A DNA stretch of 64,000 nt from Arenicella xantha (GCF_003315245.1 NZ_QNRT01000001.1:1211457-1275456); one strand, 5' to 3'. Shown: positions 55,351 through 64,000, numbered from the stretch's first letter. Program-made: numbers and translations. Notes: generated by a model from the sequence alone, not told the origin.

Positions 55351-56715
55351 ATGTATAAGCAAGTTGCTATAATCGGAGCCGGCCCTGCAGGTTGTGCCCT
55401 TGCTTGCTTTTTGCGCGAGAGAGACATCGATTGTTTGGTGTTCGACAGCGATAAAACGCCAGAATTGATGGTCGGCGAGTCATTGGTACCGGCGGCAATA
55501 CCGGTTTTACGGCGGCTCGGCATTGAACAGCAGGTGGCTGCCGTTTCACGCGTTAAACGTGGTGCTGCTCTACGCCACGGCAATGGCAACCGGGTCGACT
55601 TCGAATTCAAAGCGTATGGTAGCGATTACCCAGACTATTCTTATAATATTCCGCGACCTCAGTTTGATCGAATTATTAGACAGCGCGCCGAACAGCTCGG
55701 AGTGCGCTTTATTACCCATCGAGCCAATGTTGAGCTGGTCGACGATGACCCGCAACGCGAACTTAGATTAAGCAACGACAGCTTATTAGCAGCCGGCTTG
55801 AATCTCAGCACACAGCCCGACATTTTGATTGATGCCACGGGTCGCTCACGTTTATTTAGTCGACGCTTAAACCTTTCTGCCAATCGCGGTCCGCGAACTG
55901 ACATAGCTCACTTTGCCCACTTCAAGAATTTTTCCGACGATGCTCACCTCGACGGCCAAGTGGTGTTAAGTGCGTTGGCATGCGGCTGGTCTTGGCAAAT
56001 TCCTTTGCACGGCGTTACCTCCGTCGGCGTAGTGATGAATGCAGACAGCGCAAAACTATACGGCCGTAATGCGGCAGAACGACTAGAAAATGCAATTTCG
56101 CATAACCCCTTGTTAGCCGAGGCAGGCTTAGGACGGCAACGAGTTAGCGAGGTCATGACGTACAGCAACTATCAACTTATTACCGAACAAGCACACGGTA
56201 AAGGGTGGATTTTGCTTGGTGACGCGCTCGGTTTTGTTGACCCAATGTTGTCGCCCGGCGTATTTATGGCACTAGAATCAGCCGAGCTTTTAGATAGATT
56301 AGTACTGTCGAAACCGCAAAGCGAGGTGGAAAGGCATAGCGCTGACTATTTCTCGCAAATGCAACACTGGCACGACGCTTGGACCCGACTCATACAGTAT
56401 TTCTACGATGGCAGAATATTAAGCATGGGCGAGATGCGCGATTACATTCGCCACGAAGCCAGTGTGTTTTCGATCAGCCGATACGTCGAACCCATTGTGA
56501 GTCGCATGTTGTCACAGCTGGTGTCCGGTGTAAAAACCCGTTCAGAGCTCAATCACACCGTGTTACACCACACTTGTCAGCACTTGATTCGAGACAAGTC
56601 ACAGATGGAAAACAACCGAATCCGCAGCACCCTTACAGCAACTCAATTATCGCAACTGCAAACCATGCTCAAGCAAGCCGAAGTCAGTATCGGTAAATGT
56701 ACCGCCGCCGCCTAA
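55351..56715 (+). CDS. Flavin-dependent halogenase-like monooxygenase
   Basis: 454 residues. AIIGAGPAGCALACF is the FAD GxGxxG loop; VGESLVPA at 41-48 and the Lys69 in VKRGAAL match the pyrrole/phenol halogenase (PltA-type) signature, and GWSWQIPLHG at 212-221 is the WxWxIP motif that separates halogenases from other flavin monooxygenases. GDALGFVDPMLSPG follows. It may halogenate the aryl head group, as xanthomonadins are brominated. Last gene of the plus-strand block, 111 bp from FabG, so it could have its own promoter. Confidence 0.85.
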   Translation: MYKQVAIIGAGPAGCALACFLRERDIDCLVFDSDKTPELMVGESLVPAAIPVLRRLGIEQQVAAVSRVKRGAALRHGNGNRVDFEFKAYGSDYPDYSYNIPRPQFDRIIRQRAEQLGVRFITHRANVELVDDDPQRELRLSNDSLLAAGLNLSTQPDILIDATGRSRLFSRRLNLSANRGPRTDIAHFAHFKNFSDDAHLDGQVVLSALACGWSWQIPLHGVTSVGVVMNADSAKLYGRNAAERLENAISHNPLLAEAGLGRQRVSEVMTYSNYQLITEQAHGKGWILLGDALGFVDPMLSPGVFMALESAELLDRLVLSKPQSEVERHSADYFSQMQHWHDAWTRLIQYFYDGRILSMGEMRDYIRHEASVFSISRYVEPIVSRMLSQLVSGVKTRSELNHTVLHHTCQHLIRDKSQMENNRIRSTLTATQLSQLQTMLKQAEVSIGKCTAAA

Positions 56716-56784
56716 ACAACACTCATCGGATGTACACAACGTTTGTACACCGAAATCAACAAAGTAATGACTATCTCAGCACTC

Positions 56785-57168
56785 TCACTTAGCTCTCCTA
56801 GTAATACGCCAAGGCGGATTTAGCCGATTTTCTCCCGCCCAATACAACTTAATTTTATTACCAGAAGGGTCATACAGGACGGCCTCACGCCACAAGTACG
56901 ATTCGTTCGTAGGAAGTTGCTCAAACTCAATGTTCTTGGTCAACAGAGTCTCGACCCAATCATCAAGTGCTTCGTGCTCAAAATATATCACCGCACCGTG
57001 TTGATGATGCTCTTGCGATAATGACAATGAAAACGTTGATGCTCCCTCGGGACAAGCGAATCGAGCATAGTGCGGTGTATCGACAATCTGAATAAACCCA
57101 AGTGTTAAATAGAACTCAACCGCTGCCACCATGTCGTTGACCGGCAACGTTACCTGATTAAGATTCAT
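56785..57168 (-). CDS. VOC-family (glyoxalase/bleomycin-resistance fold) protein
   Basis: 127 residues: NQVTLPVNDMVAAVEFYLTLGF and EAVLYDPSGNKIKLYWAGENR are the two halves of a VOC beta-alpha-beta-beta-beta module with the C-terminal Glu/Asp ligand region. Reaction unknown. Convergent with the halogenase; about 70 bp between stops. Confidence 0.87.
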   Translation of the reverse strand: MNLNQVTLPVNDMVAAVEFYLTLGFIQIVDTPHYARFACPEGASTFSLSLSQEHHQHGAVIYFEHEALDDWVETLLTKNIEFEQLPTNESYLWREAVLYDPSGNKIKLYWAGENRLNPPWRITRRAK

Positions 57169-57362
57169 TAAACACTCCTAATAGAACAGCGGTTAAATGG
57201 GATACTTTTTCTAGAAAAATCAAACATAGCATCATTTTGGCACGAACCAATCTAATGACAGTGCCCTCTTCAAAACATCCTTCAGACAAATAAAAGGTGT
57301 TCTGTCATGCTGAGTGTTCTTGAGCATAAAAATGACGTAGGAAATTAGCGTAGCTCCGCACA

Positions 57363-57761
57363 CTACATCATCTCAATGCCCGACGGCTTTCTAGCTTTGA
57401 CTCTCTTCACAATATAGTAAGGCAAGTAAGCAACTCCGAACATCATCAGAAAAAATAAGTAGGTCAGACTTAACGATTGAAACCATTGATAGGCAAGTCG
57501 CTCGGCAATTCCGGACTTTGAAAGGATAGTCGGCAACTGAATTAGTAAGCCCAACGCAAAATACAGCCATAGACTAGTGATACAAATGATATGGAAAATT
57601 CTGTAACCGATTACAAAATTTCTAAATACATAAAACGATAAGCTTAAAAATATTGCCGGCAATATAATGCTAAAGATCAGCGGAAGGTCCCAAAACGTTT
57701 CAGACATAACACCTAAGCCAAAACTAAGTAACCAGATAAAAAACATACTTTTTGCCGCCAT
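57363..57761 (-). CDS. Four-helix membrane protein of unknown function
   Basis: 132 residues with four hydrophobic segments (about 1-18, 23-42, 52-80, 98-122) and a basic C-terminus (VKRVKARKPSG). I do not recognise a family. 194 bp on one side and about 120 bp on the other separate it from the neighbours. Confidence 0.62.
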   Translation of the reverse strand: MAAKSMFFIWLLSFGLGVMSETFWDLPLIFSIILPAIFLSLSFYVFRNFVIGYRIFHIICITSLWLYFALGLLIQLPTILSKSGIAERLAYQWFQSLSLTYLFFLMMFGVAYLPYYIVKRVKARKPSGIEMM

Positions 57762-57883
57762 TTACTTTTTCCTCAACTTGACTAAACGGTTGCTGCGCCA
57801 AGCCTATTATTCGAGCTCACACAGTAGTTTAAATGCATTGTTTTGCACTCGATGTTCGCTGTCGTTTTACAGGCTCTAGCGGA

Positions 57884-59662
57884 TTAGTGTATTTGACGTA
57901 ATTCGACAAGTTTTTCGACAATCAGCGGTGGCGCAGACTTAGATGGATTAGACGGGTCCAAGTCTTGCTCTGTTTCCCATGTTGTAATTAATTCAACGGC
58001 TTCGGAAAACGCATCAACTAGAGCTATATCGGGGCTATTAGCCAACACCTCTTTGAACAGCGCTCGCCCAAAGTAAGTCATATCCGCATCGTCAGAACAG
58101 CCGAAGGATTTACTCTCGCTGTCTGCAGCAGTCAAAAGCAAGGTGTGTTCATTTTCTAACTCAGGTATGAACCCGCCAGAATAACAGGCCGAAATCATCA
58201 ATACACGCCACTTAATGCCAGCTTCATTCAGCATTACTCTAAATTCTTGCGGCGATAAATCGGGTAGCTTTATGCTGTCATGGTTCAAATAAAACTCAGG
58301 TTCTTTGGAACCATGGCTTGTCATATAGATAAATAGCACATCTTGCTCTGCATTCATCTTTTGACCTATTGCGGTGATAGCACTTTGAATTGAACGCCGG
58401 TTCGCTATCGGCCACATGGCAGCCGAGTCATGATCATTCACCAACATAACACTGCGCCCCGTGGTGTGATAACGCGACTCCATAATGCCAGTGGCATACT
58501 CAACCTCTCGGCGAAACACACTTTGTCGACCATCGCCAGCTATACCAAGAAAATACGCGTTAGCAACGCTTGCATCAGACGGCTGCAATCCACTCAGTGC
58601 AGTATCTAGCAAGCGCTGATGGCTAGCCAAAGCTTCTTCGGCTTGCTGATGCCGACGCTCACCAGTCGCCGCATTAAACACGAGCTTGCCGCTTTCCCAC
58701 TCGCCTTGCAACACAGCGGGGTCATCATCAGCCTCACTTTGCTTACGAACTAAACTGCCTTTTCCGTCATAGTATCCATATGAAAACTCCCCCGTGTACA
58801 CATCACCATTGGACGAAGTGAGCACACCGTCACCATCAAATTGATTGTACTCGAACGACCCCACATAACTGCTTCCATCCGCGCCAAACCATTTACCGTC
58901 TCCACTGATGTAGCCATCCTCGAACTCACCTTCAATGCGATCACCATCAGCATTGGTAAGAACACCCTGGCCATTAGCTTGCCATGCTTCGACTGCACCC
59001 ACATACACGCTGCCATCATAGGCTTTTATTTCACCTTGCCCAGTTAACTTACCCTCAACAAACTCTCCTTTGTAATAGGTCTCCTCCTGAATATAAGCTC
59101 CCTGCCCATGATACAAACCAGCCACAAACATACCTTCATAAACGGCACCACTGGGGTAGGTGATTTTTCCTGAACCATCGTAAAGATTAGCCTTAAATTC
59201 ACCTTCATACACATCACCATTATTATTGGTAAAAGTGCCGAAGCCTTCAAACCAACCATTTACAAACTGTCCTTCATATTGGTGCTGTGACGTTACCAAC
59301 TTACCCATTCCGTGCATCTGACTATCCAGCATCTCGCCATGATAAGTGTAATCGCTAGGTGTGTTAGTCACAGAAAACTGGCCGGTAGCGCGACCTAGTG
59401 AAAACTCTCCCTCCAACCGACTACCATCTGCCTGCACCATTATTCCTGGCCCGTCGAATAGACCCTCTTTAAAATTGCCTTTATAAAACCCACCAGACGG
59501 ATACAACAATGTACCTTGACCGCTAAACTTACCATCGACTACATCGCCCTCGTACTTGCTGCCATCTGGCAACACCACATCGGGAGCCAACATAAGCGGC
59601 GCCTCGCAGGCGGCAAGAAAAAAGATCGAAGCGATCAAGCTATATCGGGTGATTCTATTCAT
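57884..59662 (-). CDS. MORN-repeat lipoprotein fused to a C13-type (legumain/caspase-like) peptidase
   Basis: 592 residues. A lipobox FFLAAC at about residues 15-20 anchors it. About a dozen MORN repeats follow (units such as GSKYEGDVVDGKFSGQGTL and GDVYEGEFKANLYDGSGKI), ending near residue 320. The C-terminal 230 residues contain IYMTSHGSKEPEF with His450 and LMISACYSGGF with Cys493, the catalytic dyad of peptidase clan CD. The catalytic domain faces the periplasm if the lipoprotein signal is used. ATG 59662 is chosen over 59707 because the signal peptide begins there. Role unknown; clan CD proteases with repeat domains can act in envelope signalling or cell-death responses (inference only). 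Confidence 0.85.
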   Translation of the reverse strand: MNRITRYSLIASIFFLAACEAPLMLAPDVVLPDGSKYEGDVVDGKFSGQGTLLYPSGGFYKGNFKEGLFDGPGIMVQADGSRLEGEFSLGRATGQFSVTNTPSDYTYHGEMLDSQMHGMGKLVTSQHQYEGQFVNGWFEGFGTFTNNNGDVYEGEFKANLYDGSGKITYPSGAVYEGMFVAGLYHGQGAYIQEETYYKGEFVEGKLTGQGEIKAYDGSVYVGAVEAWQANGQGVLTNADGDRIEGEFEDGYISGDGKWFGADGSSYVGSFEYNQFDGDGVLTSSNGDVYTGEFSYGYYDGKGSLVRKQSEADDDPAVLQGEWESGKLVFNAATGERRHQQAEEALASHQRLLDTALSGLQPSDASVANAYFLGIAGDGRQSVFRREVEYATGIMESRYHTTGRSVMLVNDHDSAAMWPIANRRSIQSAITAIGQKMNAEQDVLFIYMTSHGSKEPEFYLNHDSIKLPDLSPQEFRVMLNEAGIKWRVLMISACYSGGFIPELENEHTLLLTAADSESKSFGCSDDADMTYFGRALFKEVLANSPDIALVDAFSEAVELITTWETEQDLDPSNPSKSAPPLIVEKLVELRQIH

Positions 59663-59857
59663 TGAATATCTATGAGTGAGTGTTTTCGATCCGTTAGAAG
59701 AGACCACCGATGCCGCAGCATTAGTACCCTACTTAACAAACTCAGTTTGGCTTTCGGTGTTAATTGAATCTTTCCTTAAGTTAACACCAATATATTACGC
59801 CACGACAACTTGAGCAATGCTGTCCGAGGTTTGAGTCGGATAACTTGGTTTAACACA

Positions 59858-60736
59858 TCAGCGATTCTTCAGACACTTTTCTATTTCAGAGATAACCGTC
59901 GCTACCCTATTCGGTTTGATCCCATTTGTATGAGTGCCTAGATACAAAGACTCACAAACGCTGTTGGGTAGCTGATGTACCTTGATGTGTTGTTGTTTTT
60001 TGAAGGCCCCGACTGCGTGACTGGGCAACACGGTAAAACCGAGCCCCATGCTCACGGGCTCTAAAATTAGACCTATCTGGTTGGAGAACCCAGACCGCTT
60101 AAACTGATTGGTATTGTGGAACTCTGGAAAGTTGACACCCAACAGCTGACCAGCATGATGAGGTCCATCCGGATGGTCAATAAACCCAAGATCAATGAGT
60201 GTCTCCCAGCTAGGTTGTTCGATACCTGCTGGAGTAATAAGCAGTAGCGCTTCTTCTGCAATCGGCGTCAAACTAACCTCACCCATGGTCGACAAACAGG
60301 TCATAAGGCCGATATCTACTTTACGCTCAGCAATTAACTTTTCGATGTCTTTATTCGGAGCAAATCGATATTCCACAACCAACGTAGGAAATTGTGTCTG
60401 CATCGCTAAGAAATAAGGGTAAAGCTTAAGCCCGACACTACCCGGTGATGCCACCTTAACAATACCTTCGTGCGTCGGATCTGACCCTACGCGTTGCTCT
60501 AGCTTAGTCAGCGACAGAATCACCTTTTGACCTTCTCGATATAGACGGTCCCCAGCACTAGTGAGGCTAAAGCTCTTCCCATGCCGATGTAAAAGTGGCT
60601 GACCAAGATGCTCTTCTAGCTTGCGCACATGCTGACTCACCCCCGATTGGGTCATATGAAGGTTTTCTGCCGTACGGGTAAAGTGACCGACCTCAACCAG
60701 CGTGCAAAAACTTTGTAACCAGACCGGATTTATCAT
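59858..60736 (-). CDS. LysR-family transcriptional regulator
   Basis: 292 residues. LQSFCTLVEVGHFTRTAENLHMTQSGVSQHVRKLEEHLGQPLLHRH is the N-terminal winged helix; the rest is the periplasmic-binding-protein-like effector domain. Divergent from the VOC gene at 60832, with a 95-bp AT-rich gap that should contain its binding site and probably controls that gene. Confidence 0.92.
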   Translation of the reverse strand: MINPVWLQSFCTLVEVGHFTRTAENLHMTQSGVSQHVRKLEEHLGQPLLHRHGKSFSLTSAGDRLYREGQKVILSLTKLEQRVGSDPTHEGIVKVASPGSVGLKLYPYFLAMQTQFPTLVVEYRFAPNKDIEKLIAERKVDIGLMTCLSTMGEVSLTPIAEEALLLITPAGIEQPSWETLIDLGFIDHPDGPHHAGQLLGVNFPEFHNTNQFKRSGFSNQIGLILEPVSMGLGFTVLPSHAVGAFKKQQHIKVHQLPNSVCESLYLGTHTNGIKPNRVATVISEIEKCLKNR

Positions 60737-60831
60737 TACAAATATTACTCATATCCATTTCAAATGATAATTTTACTTAATAATCAACCCTTTGTAATCT
60801 ACTTACAACATTAATTACAGACGCAAACATC

Positions 60832-61332
60832 ATGCAAACACCTTACCCCCGCAATTTTTCACATATTGGTATATCAGTCCCCGACTTAGAGGCAGCCGTT
60901 GCCTTTTATACCGAGGTAATGGGTTGGTATTTAATTATGCAACCAACTGACGTTGTCGAAGACGACAGCCCAATAGGCCAAATGTGCACAGACGTATTCG
61001 GTAGCAATTGGGGGAAATTTCGCATCGCGCACTTGTCAACGGGCGACCGCATTGGAGTAGAGCTTTTCGAATTTAACGACCAAGTGAATCCCGAGAACAA
61101 TTTCGAATACTGGAAAACCGGTGTGTTTCACTTTTGTGTGCAAGATCCAAATGTGGAAGAACTCGCCGAAAAAATTGTTGCTGCGGGAGGCAAAAAACGT
61201 ATGCCTAAGCCACGCTATTATTACCCCGGAAGCAAGCCCTACCGCATGATTTATATGGAAGACCCATTTGGCAATATCTTAGAGATTTACAGCCACAGCT
61301 ACGAGTTGGTTTATAGCGAAGGCGCCTATTGA
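60832..61332 (+). CDS. VOC-family dioxygenase/glyoxalase-like enzyme
   Basis: 166 residues, a VOC module: NFSHIGISVPDLEAAVAFYTEVMGWYL at the N-terminus, FHFCVQDPNVEELAEKIVAAGG in the second half and YMEDPFGNILEIYSHSYE at the end. The His, Glu and His positions of the metal site are visible. Likely acts on a small aromatic or ketone; the divergent LysR gene may respond to its substrate. Confidence 0.88.
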   Translation: MQTPYPRNFSHIGISVPDLEAAVAFYTEVMGWYLIMQPTDVVEDDSPIGQMCTDVFGSNWGKFRIAHLSTGDRIGVELFEFNDQVNPENNFEYWKTGVFHFCVQDPNVEELAEKIVAAGGKKRMPKPRYYYPGSKPYRMIYMEDPFGNILEIYSHSYELVYSEGAY

Positions 61333-61349
61333 GCCTATTAAGTATCGGC

Positions 61350-61384
61350 TTATGATTCGGGCGTCATGTACGCCCGAATCATAA
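61350..61384. terminator. Long perfect hairpin between convergent genes
   Basis: A 14-bp stem (TTATGATTCGGGCG with its complement) around a 7-nt loop lies between the VOC gene stop (61332) and the convergent gene end (61407). There is no T-run, so it may be a bidirectional structure or a partial terminator. Confidence 0.6.
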
Positions 61385-61406
61385 TGCTAGCTGTTATTAA
61401 CGCAGC

Positions 61407-62177
61407 CTACAGATAATCCGCGTATTTATCCGCGTACTTACGCAGCTTAGCAACATCCGCTTGCTGGGCTATTTGCTCAAGTAATGGCTTGGCGTCATGG
61501 TTACCAACTTCGGCCATTGTCTTAATTAGCCAGGCGATTGCATCTATCTGTTCGCCATTTTGTTCGTCAGCCTCGCCCCATTCCATCGCCAGTCGTTGCT
61601 GTGCTAACGTAACCAACTTTTGATCCGTTTTATGTCCATAGTAAACTCGTTTTACGCCGATCTTGAGCAAACTGTAATCGGTTGCATTCAACATGTTAGT
61701 AACCCGTGTTTCCTCCAATTGACCGGATGGCGCAAACTCTAAACCGGCTGAAATAATTGAATTCCACTTTTGATAGGTAGCCAAACGCTGCAACGCTAAA
61801 GCCGCATGTTTACGTACCTTTTTCGACTTGGCGTTACTAACCGCATTTTGCAACGTTGCACGATATTTTTCATTACCTGACAGTGCAAGAGCTTTCGCGT
61901 ACCACGAGGCTTTCTGCACATTCGCTTTACCCTTCTCGTTGATTAACGAATTAACTCGAACCTCAATCAGATCAAATAGCGCAGCATCGCTATAGCCCGC
62001 CCAAATTAATCTATCCATCGCCTTTCGGTGATCAGCAAAGTCGTCCGCCTCGAAAACAGCACGATAGTTGCTTAGCTCAGCATCCATATCGGCCTGGCTG
62101 GCGATAGTCGCTGTCGGTAGTCCAAGAATAACAAGTGCACTGGCTAGAAGTGCGGTTAGCTGACGCATGCGAAACAT
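61407..62177 (-). CDS. Exported helical-repeat protein of unknown function
   Basis: 256 residues with a signal peptide (about 1-26, ending TIASQA). The mature part is built of repeated short helices (for example KKVRKHAALALQRLATYQKW and KPLLEQIAQQADVAKLRKYA), similar to HEAT-like repeats. A protein-protein interaction role in the periplasm is inferred. No close family is recognised. Confidence 0.7.
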   Translation of the reverse strand: MFRMRQLTALLASALVILGLPTATIASQADMDAELSNYRAVFEADDFADHRKAMDRLIWAGYSDAALFDLIEVRVNSLINEKGKANVQKASWYAKALALSGNEKYRATLQNAVSNAKSKKVRKHAALALQRLATYQKWNSIISAGLEFAPSGQLEETRVTNMLNATDYSLLKIGVKRVYYGHKTDQKLVTLAQQRLAMEWGEADEQNGEQIDAIAWLIKTMAEVGNHDAKPLLEQIAQQADVAKLRKYADKYADYL

Positions 62178-62349
62178 AACGTTCCCTGTAAGAGTAAGTG
62201 TTTGAGTCCTAACAGTATAGAAGCCTGCCTGCTTGCTGGCAAACCAACGCAGTTTTAATGAGTCTGAGCAGAAGCACTATCGGCGATCGAAAATTGAGGT
62301 AAAATTTAGCTCTCTCTGACTTACAACAGCCATTTCCACAAAACGCCCT

Positions 62350-63222
62350 GTGACCAATCACATTAAAACTCGTGCTGTTGAACGCTTGCCCCTACTCTCG
62401 ACTGAAGAGTTCACCGCCACCTATAAAGATTCAAATACGCCGGTGATTATTACCGAATTAACCAAATGCTGGCCAGCCGTGACCAAGTGGTCGGTCGATT
62501 ATTTAAAACAGGTTGCTGGCGAGCAAATTGTGCCGGTATACAGCAGTAAACCAGCACAGGGCAAACAACACCAACATGCGGCGGAGAAGCAACTACCGCT
62601 ACGTGAATACTTGTCGATGCTCGAAGCCGGTGAAAACGACCTTCGTATGTTCTTTTACAATATTTTGGAGAACGTGCCACAGCTATTAAACGATTTTAGT
62701 TACCCGGATTTAGGCTTATCATTTTTTAAACGCCTACCGGTATTGTTCGTTGGCGGTAGAGGGGCCAAGGTTCAAATGCACTACGACATTGATTTAGCGA
62801 ACCTAATTCTATGCCACTTTGGCGGCCCGAAACGTGTGCTCTTGATTCCGCCAGAACAAACACAGTATATGTACAAAGTACCGTTTTCGTTTAGCGCGCT
62901 ACATTCGGTAAATTTTGACCAACCGGATTTTGCTAAACACCCAGCACTGAAACAACTCAATGGCTATGTAGCAGAGTTGCAGCATGGTGATGCTTTATAC
63001 ATTCCGTCTGGATATTGGCATTTTATTGAATACCAAGATATTGGCTTCTCTATGACGCTACGCTCTATGCCAACCAGTCTGCGCGGACGAGCAACCTTGT
63101 TGAAGAATATTTTTGTGACACGCACGATCGAAGGCCTTATGCGAAAACTCGTTGGTCAGAAGTGGAATGATCGCAATGAACGACTCGCCTTAGAACGAAC
63201 TAATCGCGGTTTCATCGACTAA
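62350..63222 (+). CDS. Cupin/JmjC-domain oxygenase (cupin_8)
   Basis: 290 residues. VQMHYDIDLANLILCHFGGPKRVLLIPP carries the HxD iron motif and YIPSGYWHFIEYQDIGFS the distal His of a JmjC-like 2-oxoglutarate/Fe(II) oxygenase. Starts with GTG at 62350. Bacterial relatives hydroxylate proteins or small molecules; the target is unknown. Its stop abuts the ArsR gene on the other strand. Confidence 0.85.
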   Translation: MTNHIKTRAVERLPLLSTEEFTATYKDSNTPVIITELTKCWPAVTKWSVDYLKQVAGEQIVPVYSSKPAQGKQHQHAAEKQLPLREYLSMLEAGENDLRMFFYNILENVPQLLNDFSYPDLGLSFFKRLPVLFVGGRGAKVQMHYDIDLANLILCHFGGPKRVLLIPPEQTQYMYKVPFSFSALHSVNFDQPDFAKHPALKQLNGYVAELQHGDALYIPSGYWHFIEYQDIGFSMTLRSMPTSLRGRATLLKNIFVTRTIEGLMRKLVGQKWNDRNERLALERTNRGFID

Positions 63223-63564
63223 TTATTTGAGCTTACCGTCAAGCGCCGTAACGCCGACTTGTAGCTGACGCAACGCGGCTGGTTCGGGTTTATAAAACAC
63301 CCAGTTCTTAATTTTTTTAGCACTGACCAATCCTACGTCGGCTAGAATTTTCATATGTGATGTTACCGTAGGCTGACTCAGCTCGATTTTATCGACAATT
63401 CGCCCAACACACACACCATCTTCCACTAAGTCACCGTCTACCTGAGGCTCGAAGTGCGCGGTCGGATCTACCAACCATTGCATGATCAGTAATCGATTTT
63501 GGTTCGATAGTGCATGAAATTGCTTGGCCAGCCTAGTATTGGAAATCACCGTCGAGTCACTCAT
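63223..63564 (-). CDS. ArsR-family winged-helix regulator
   Basis: 113 residues. LAKQFHALSNQNRLLIMQWL and IELSQPTVTSHMKILADVGLVSAKKIKNWVFYKPE are the ArsR winged helix. An insertion rich in Asp/Glu with one Cys (EPQVDGDLVEDGVCVGRI) lies between helices. Divergent from the PLP-enzyme gene starting at 63687, which it probably controls. Confidence 0.87.
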   Translation of the reverse strand: MSDSTVISNTRLAKQFHALSNQNRLLIMQWLVDPTAHFEPQVDGDLVEDGVCVGRIVDKIELSQPTVTSHMKILADVGLVSAKKIKNWVFYKPEPAALRQLQVGVTALDGKLK

Positions 63565-63645
63565 CTTTACTCCGATTAACCATTCGCCTAATGGTTTAGC
63601 TTATTTACTGCACTTGCTATAACAAAACAAAGCCACTAGACTTTA

Positions 63646-63655
63646 CCTATATAGG
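63646..63655. promoter_or_regulatory. Palindromic operator candidate CCTATATAGG
   Basis: A perfect 10-bp palindrome in the 122-bp gap between the divergent ArsR and PLP-enzyme genes, followed by CATATAAATATAG. The position suits a site for the ArsR-type regulator. Confidence 0.4.
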
Positions 63656-63686
63656 AACATATAAATATAGATAAAGGGCTATTAAG

Positions 63687-64000
63687 ATGACGAATCATAC
63701 CGTAAACCCACTGCATGAATCTATTCGCGTGATGGAATCATCGCTAAGCTCGGCAACAGCCTACCTAGATGAACTAAGCTCGCGCTCGGTGGCCCCAAGC
63801 GAGCAAGCTGTAACCGATCTAGCGCTGTTGGATACCGAGATGCCAACACAGGCCCAAGATCCAGTTGCCACAATTGAGCTACTTAGCCGGCTGGGCTCAC
63901 CGGCTACCGTGGCGACTGCTGGTGGGCGATTTTATGGCTTAGTCGTTGGCGGCTCGTTACCCGCAACGGTTGGCAGCCGAGTGCTAGCAGCGGCATGGGA
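63687..64000 (+). CDS. PLP-dependent amino-acid decarboxylase/aminotransferase, 5' part only
   Basis: The frame opens with ATG 63687 and runs off the window after about 104 codons. ESSLSSATAYLDELSSRSVAPS and GGRFYGLVVGGSLPATVGSRVLAAAWD match the N-terminal part of pyridoxal-phosphate group II decarboxylase-like enzymes, ahead of the cofactor lysine. The divergent ArsR gene is its likely regulator. Confidence 0.8.
   Translation, partial: MTNHTVNPLHESIRVMESSLSSATAYLDELSSRSVAPSEQAVTDLALLDTEMPTQAQDPVATIELLSRLGSPATVATAGGRFYGLVVGGSLPATVGSRVLAAAW

Noticed and set aside
1-64000. tRNA or rRNA genes
   Set aside because: No cloverleaf with a TTCGA-type arm or rRNA core sequence was recognised by eye; a tRNAscan run would settle it.

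Overview
The window reads as a chromosomal segment of a free-living, probably marine, gammaproteobacterium of moderate GC. This is inferred from gene types only: rnk, TesB, the LolA/MMPL pair, an SAH riboswitch, TonB-dependent vitamin uptake and a xanthomonadin-like locus. The xanthomonadin-like genes and a split metH would suit Arenicellales or Xanthomonadales relatives, but the taxon is not proven. No rRNA, tRNA, CRISPR array or insertion sequence was seen.

Layout. 0-14.9 kb is ordinary chromosome: LysE exporter, family 9 glycosyltransferase, an alanine dehydrogenase/CEOS-like enzyme, a frameshifted DUF885 lipoprotein, an aldo/keto reductase with a divergent AraC regulator, MarC, Rnk, an EamA permease, two envelope proteins and a flavodoxin. 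About 14.9-27.2 kb is a sedentary chromosomal integron: small, mostly minus-strand genes, each followed by an attC-like site, ending at a candidate attI and a broken integron integrase (27.45-28.09 kb, plus strand). The integrase has an in-frame stop and an internal deletion, so the array looks frozen. Two larger blocks in the array carry a regulator divergent from its target genes (LysR/MFS and HxlR/GST/SRPBCC).

28-39 kb is vitamin metabolism. A cobalamin riboswitch precedes an exported, membrane-anchored CobN-like chelatase, an ExbB/TolQ-type protein and a DUF2149 protein whose membrane segment resembles that of ExbD. A TPP riboswitch precedes a TonB receptor, a YkoF-like thiamine-binding protein, a PnuC-type transporter and a small-molecule kinase, forming a thiamine scavenging operon. 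40.6-46.9 kb is the methyl cycle: an SAH riboswitch controls ahcY-metF-metH1-metH2, with cobalamin-dependent methionine synthase split into two overlapping genes. B12 salvage therefore sits near its main consumer.

47-56.7 kb is an aryl-polyene/xanthomonadin-like locus: AMP ligase, two ACPs, chorismatase (XanB2-like), acyltransferase, hotdog thioesterase, LolA-like protein, MMPL exporter, ketoreductase and a flavin-dependent halogenase-like protein. No ketosynthase or dehydratase is present here. 56.7-64 kb holds VOC proteins, a MORN-repeat lipoprotein fused to a C13-type cysteine peptidase, a LysR regulator, a cupin/JmjC protein, an ArsR regulator and the start of a PLP-dependent enzyme cut by the window edge.
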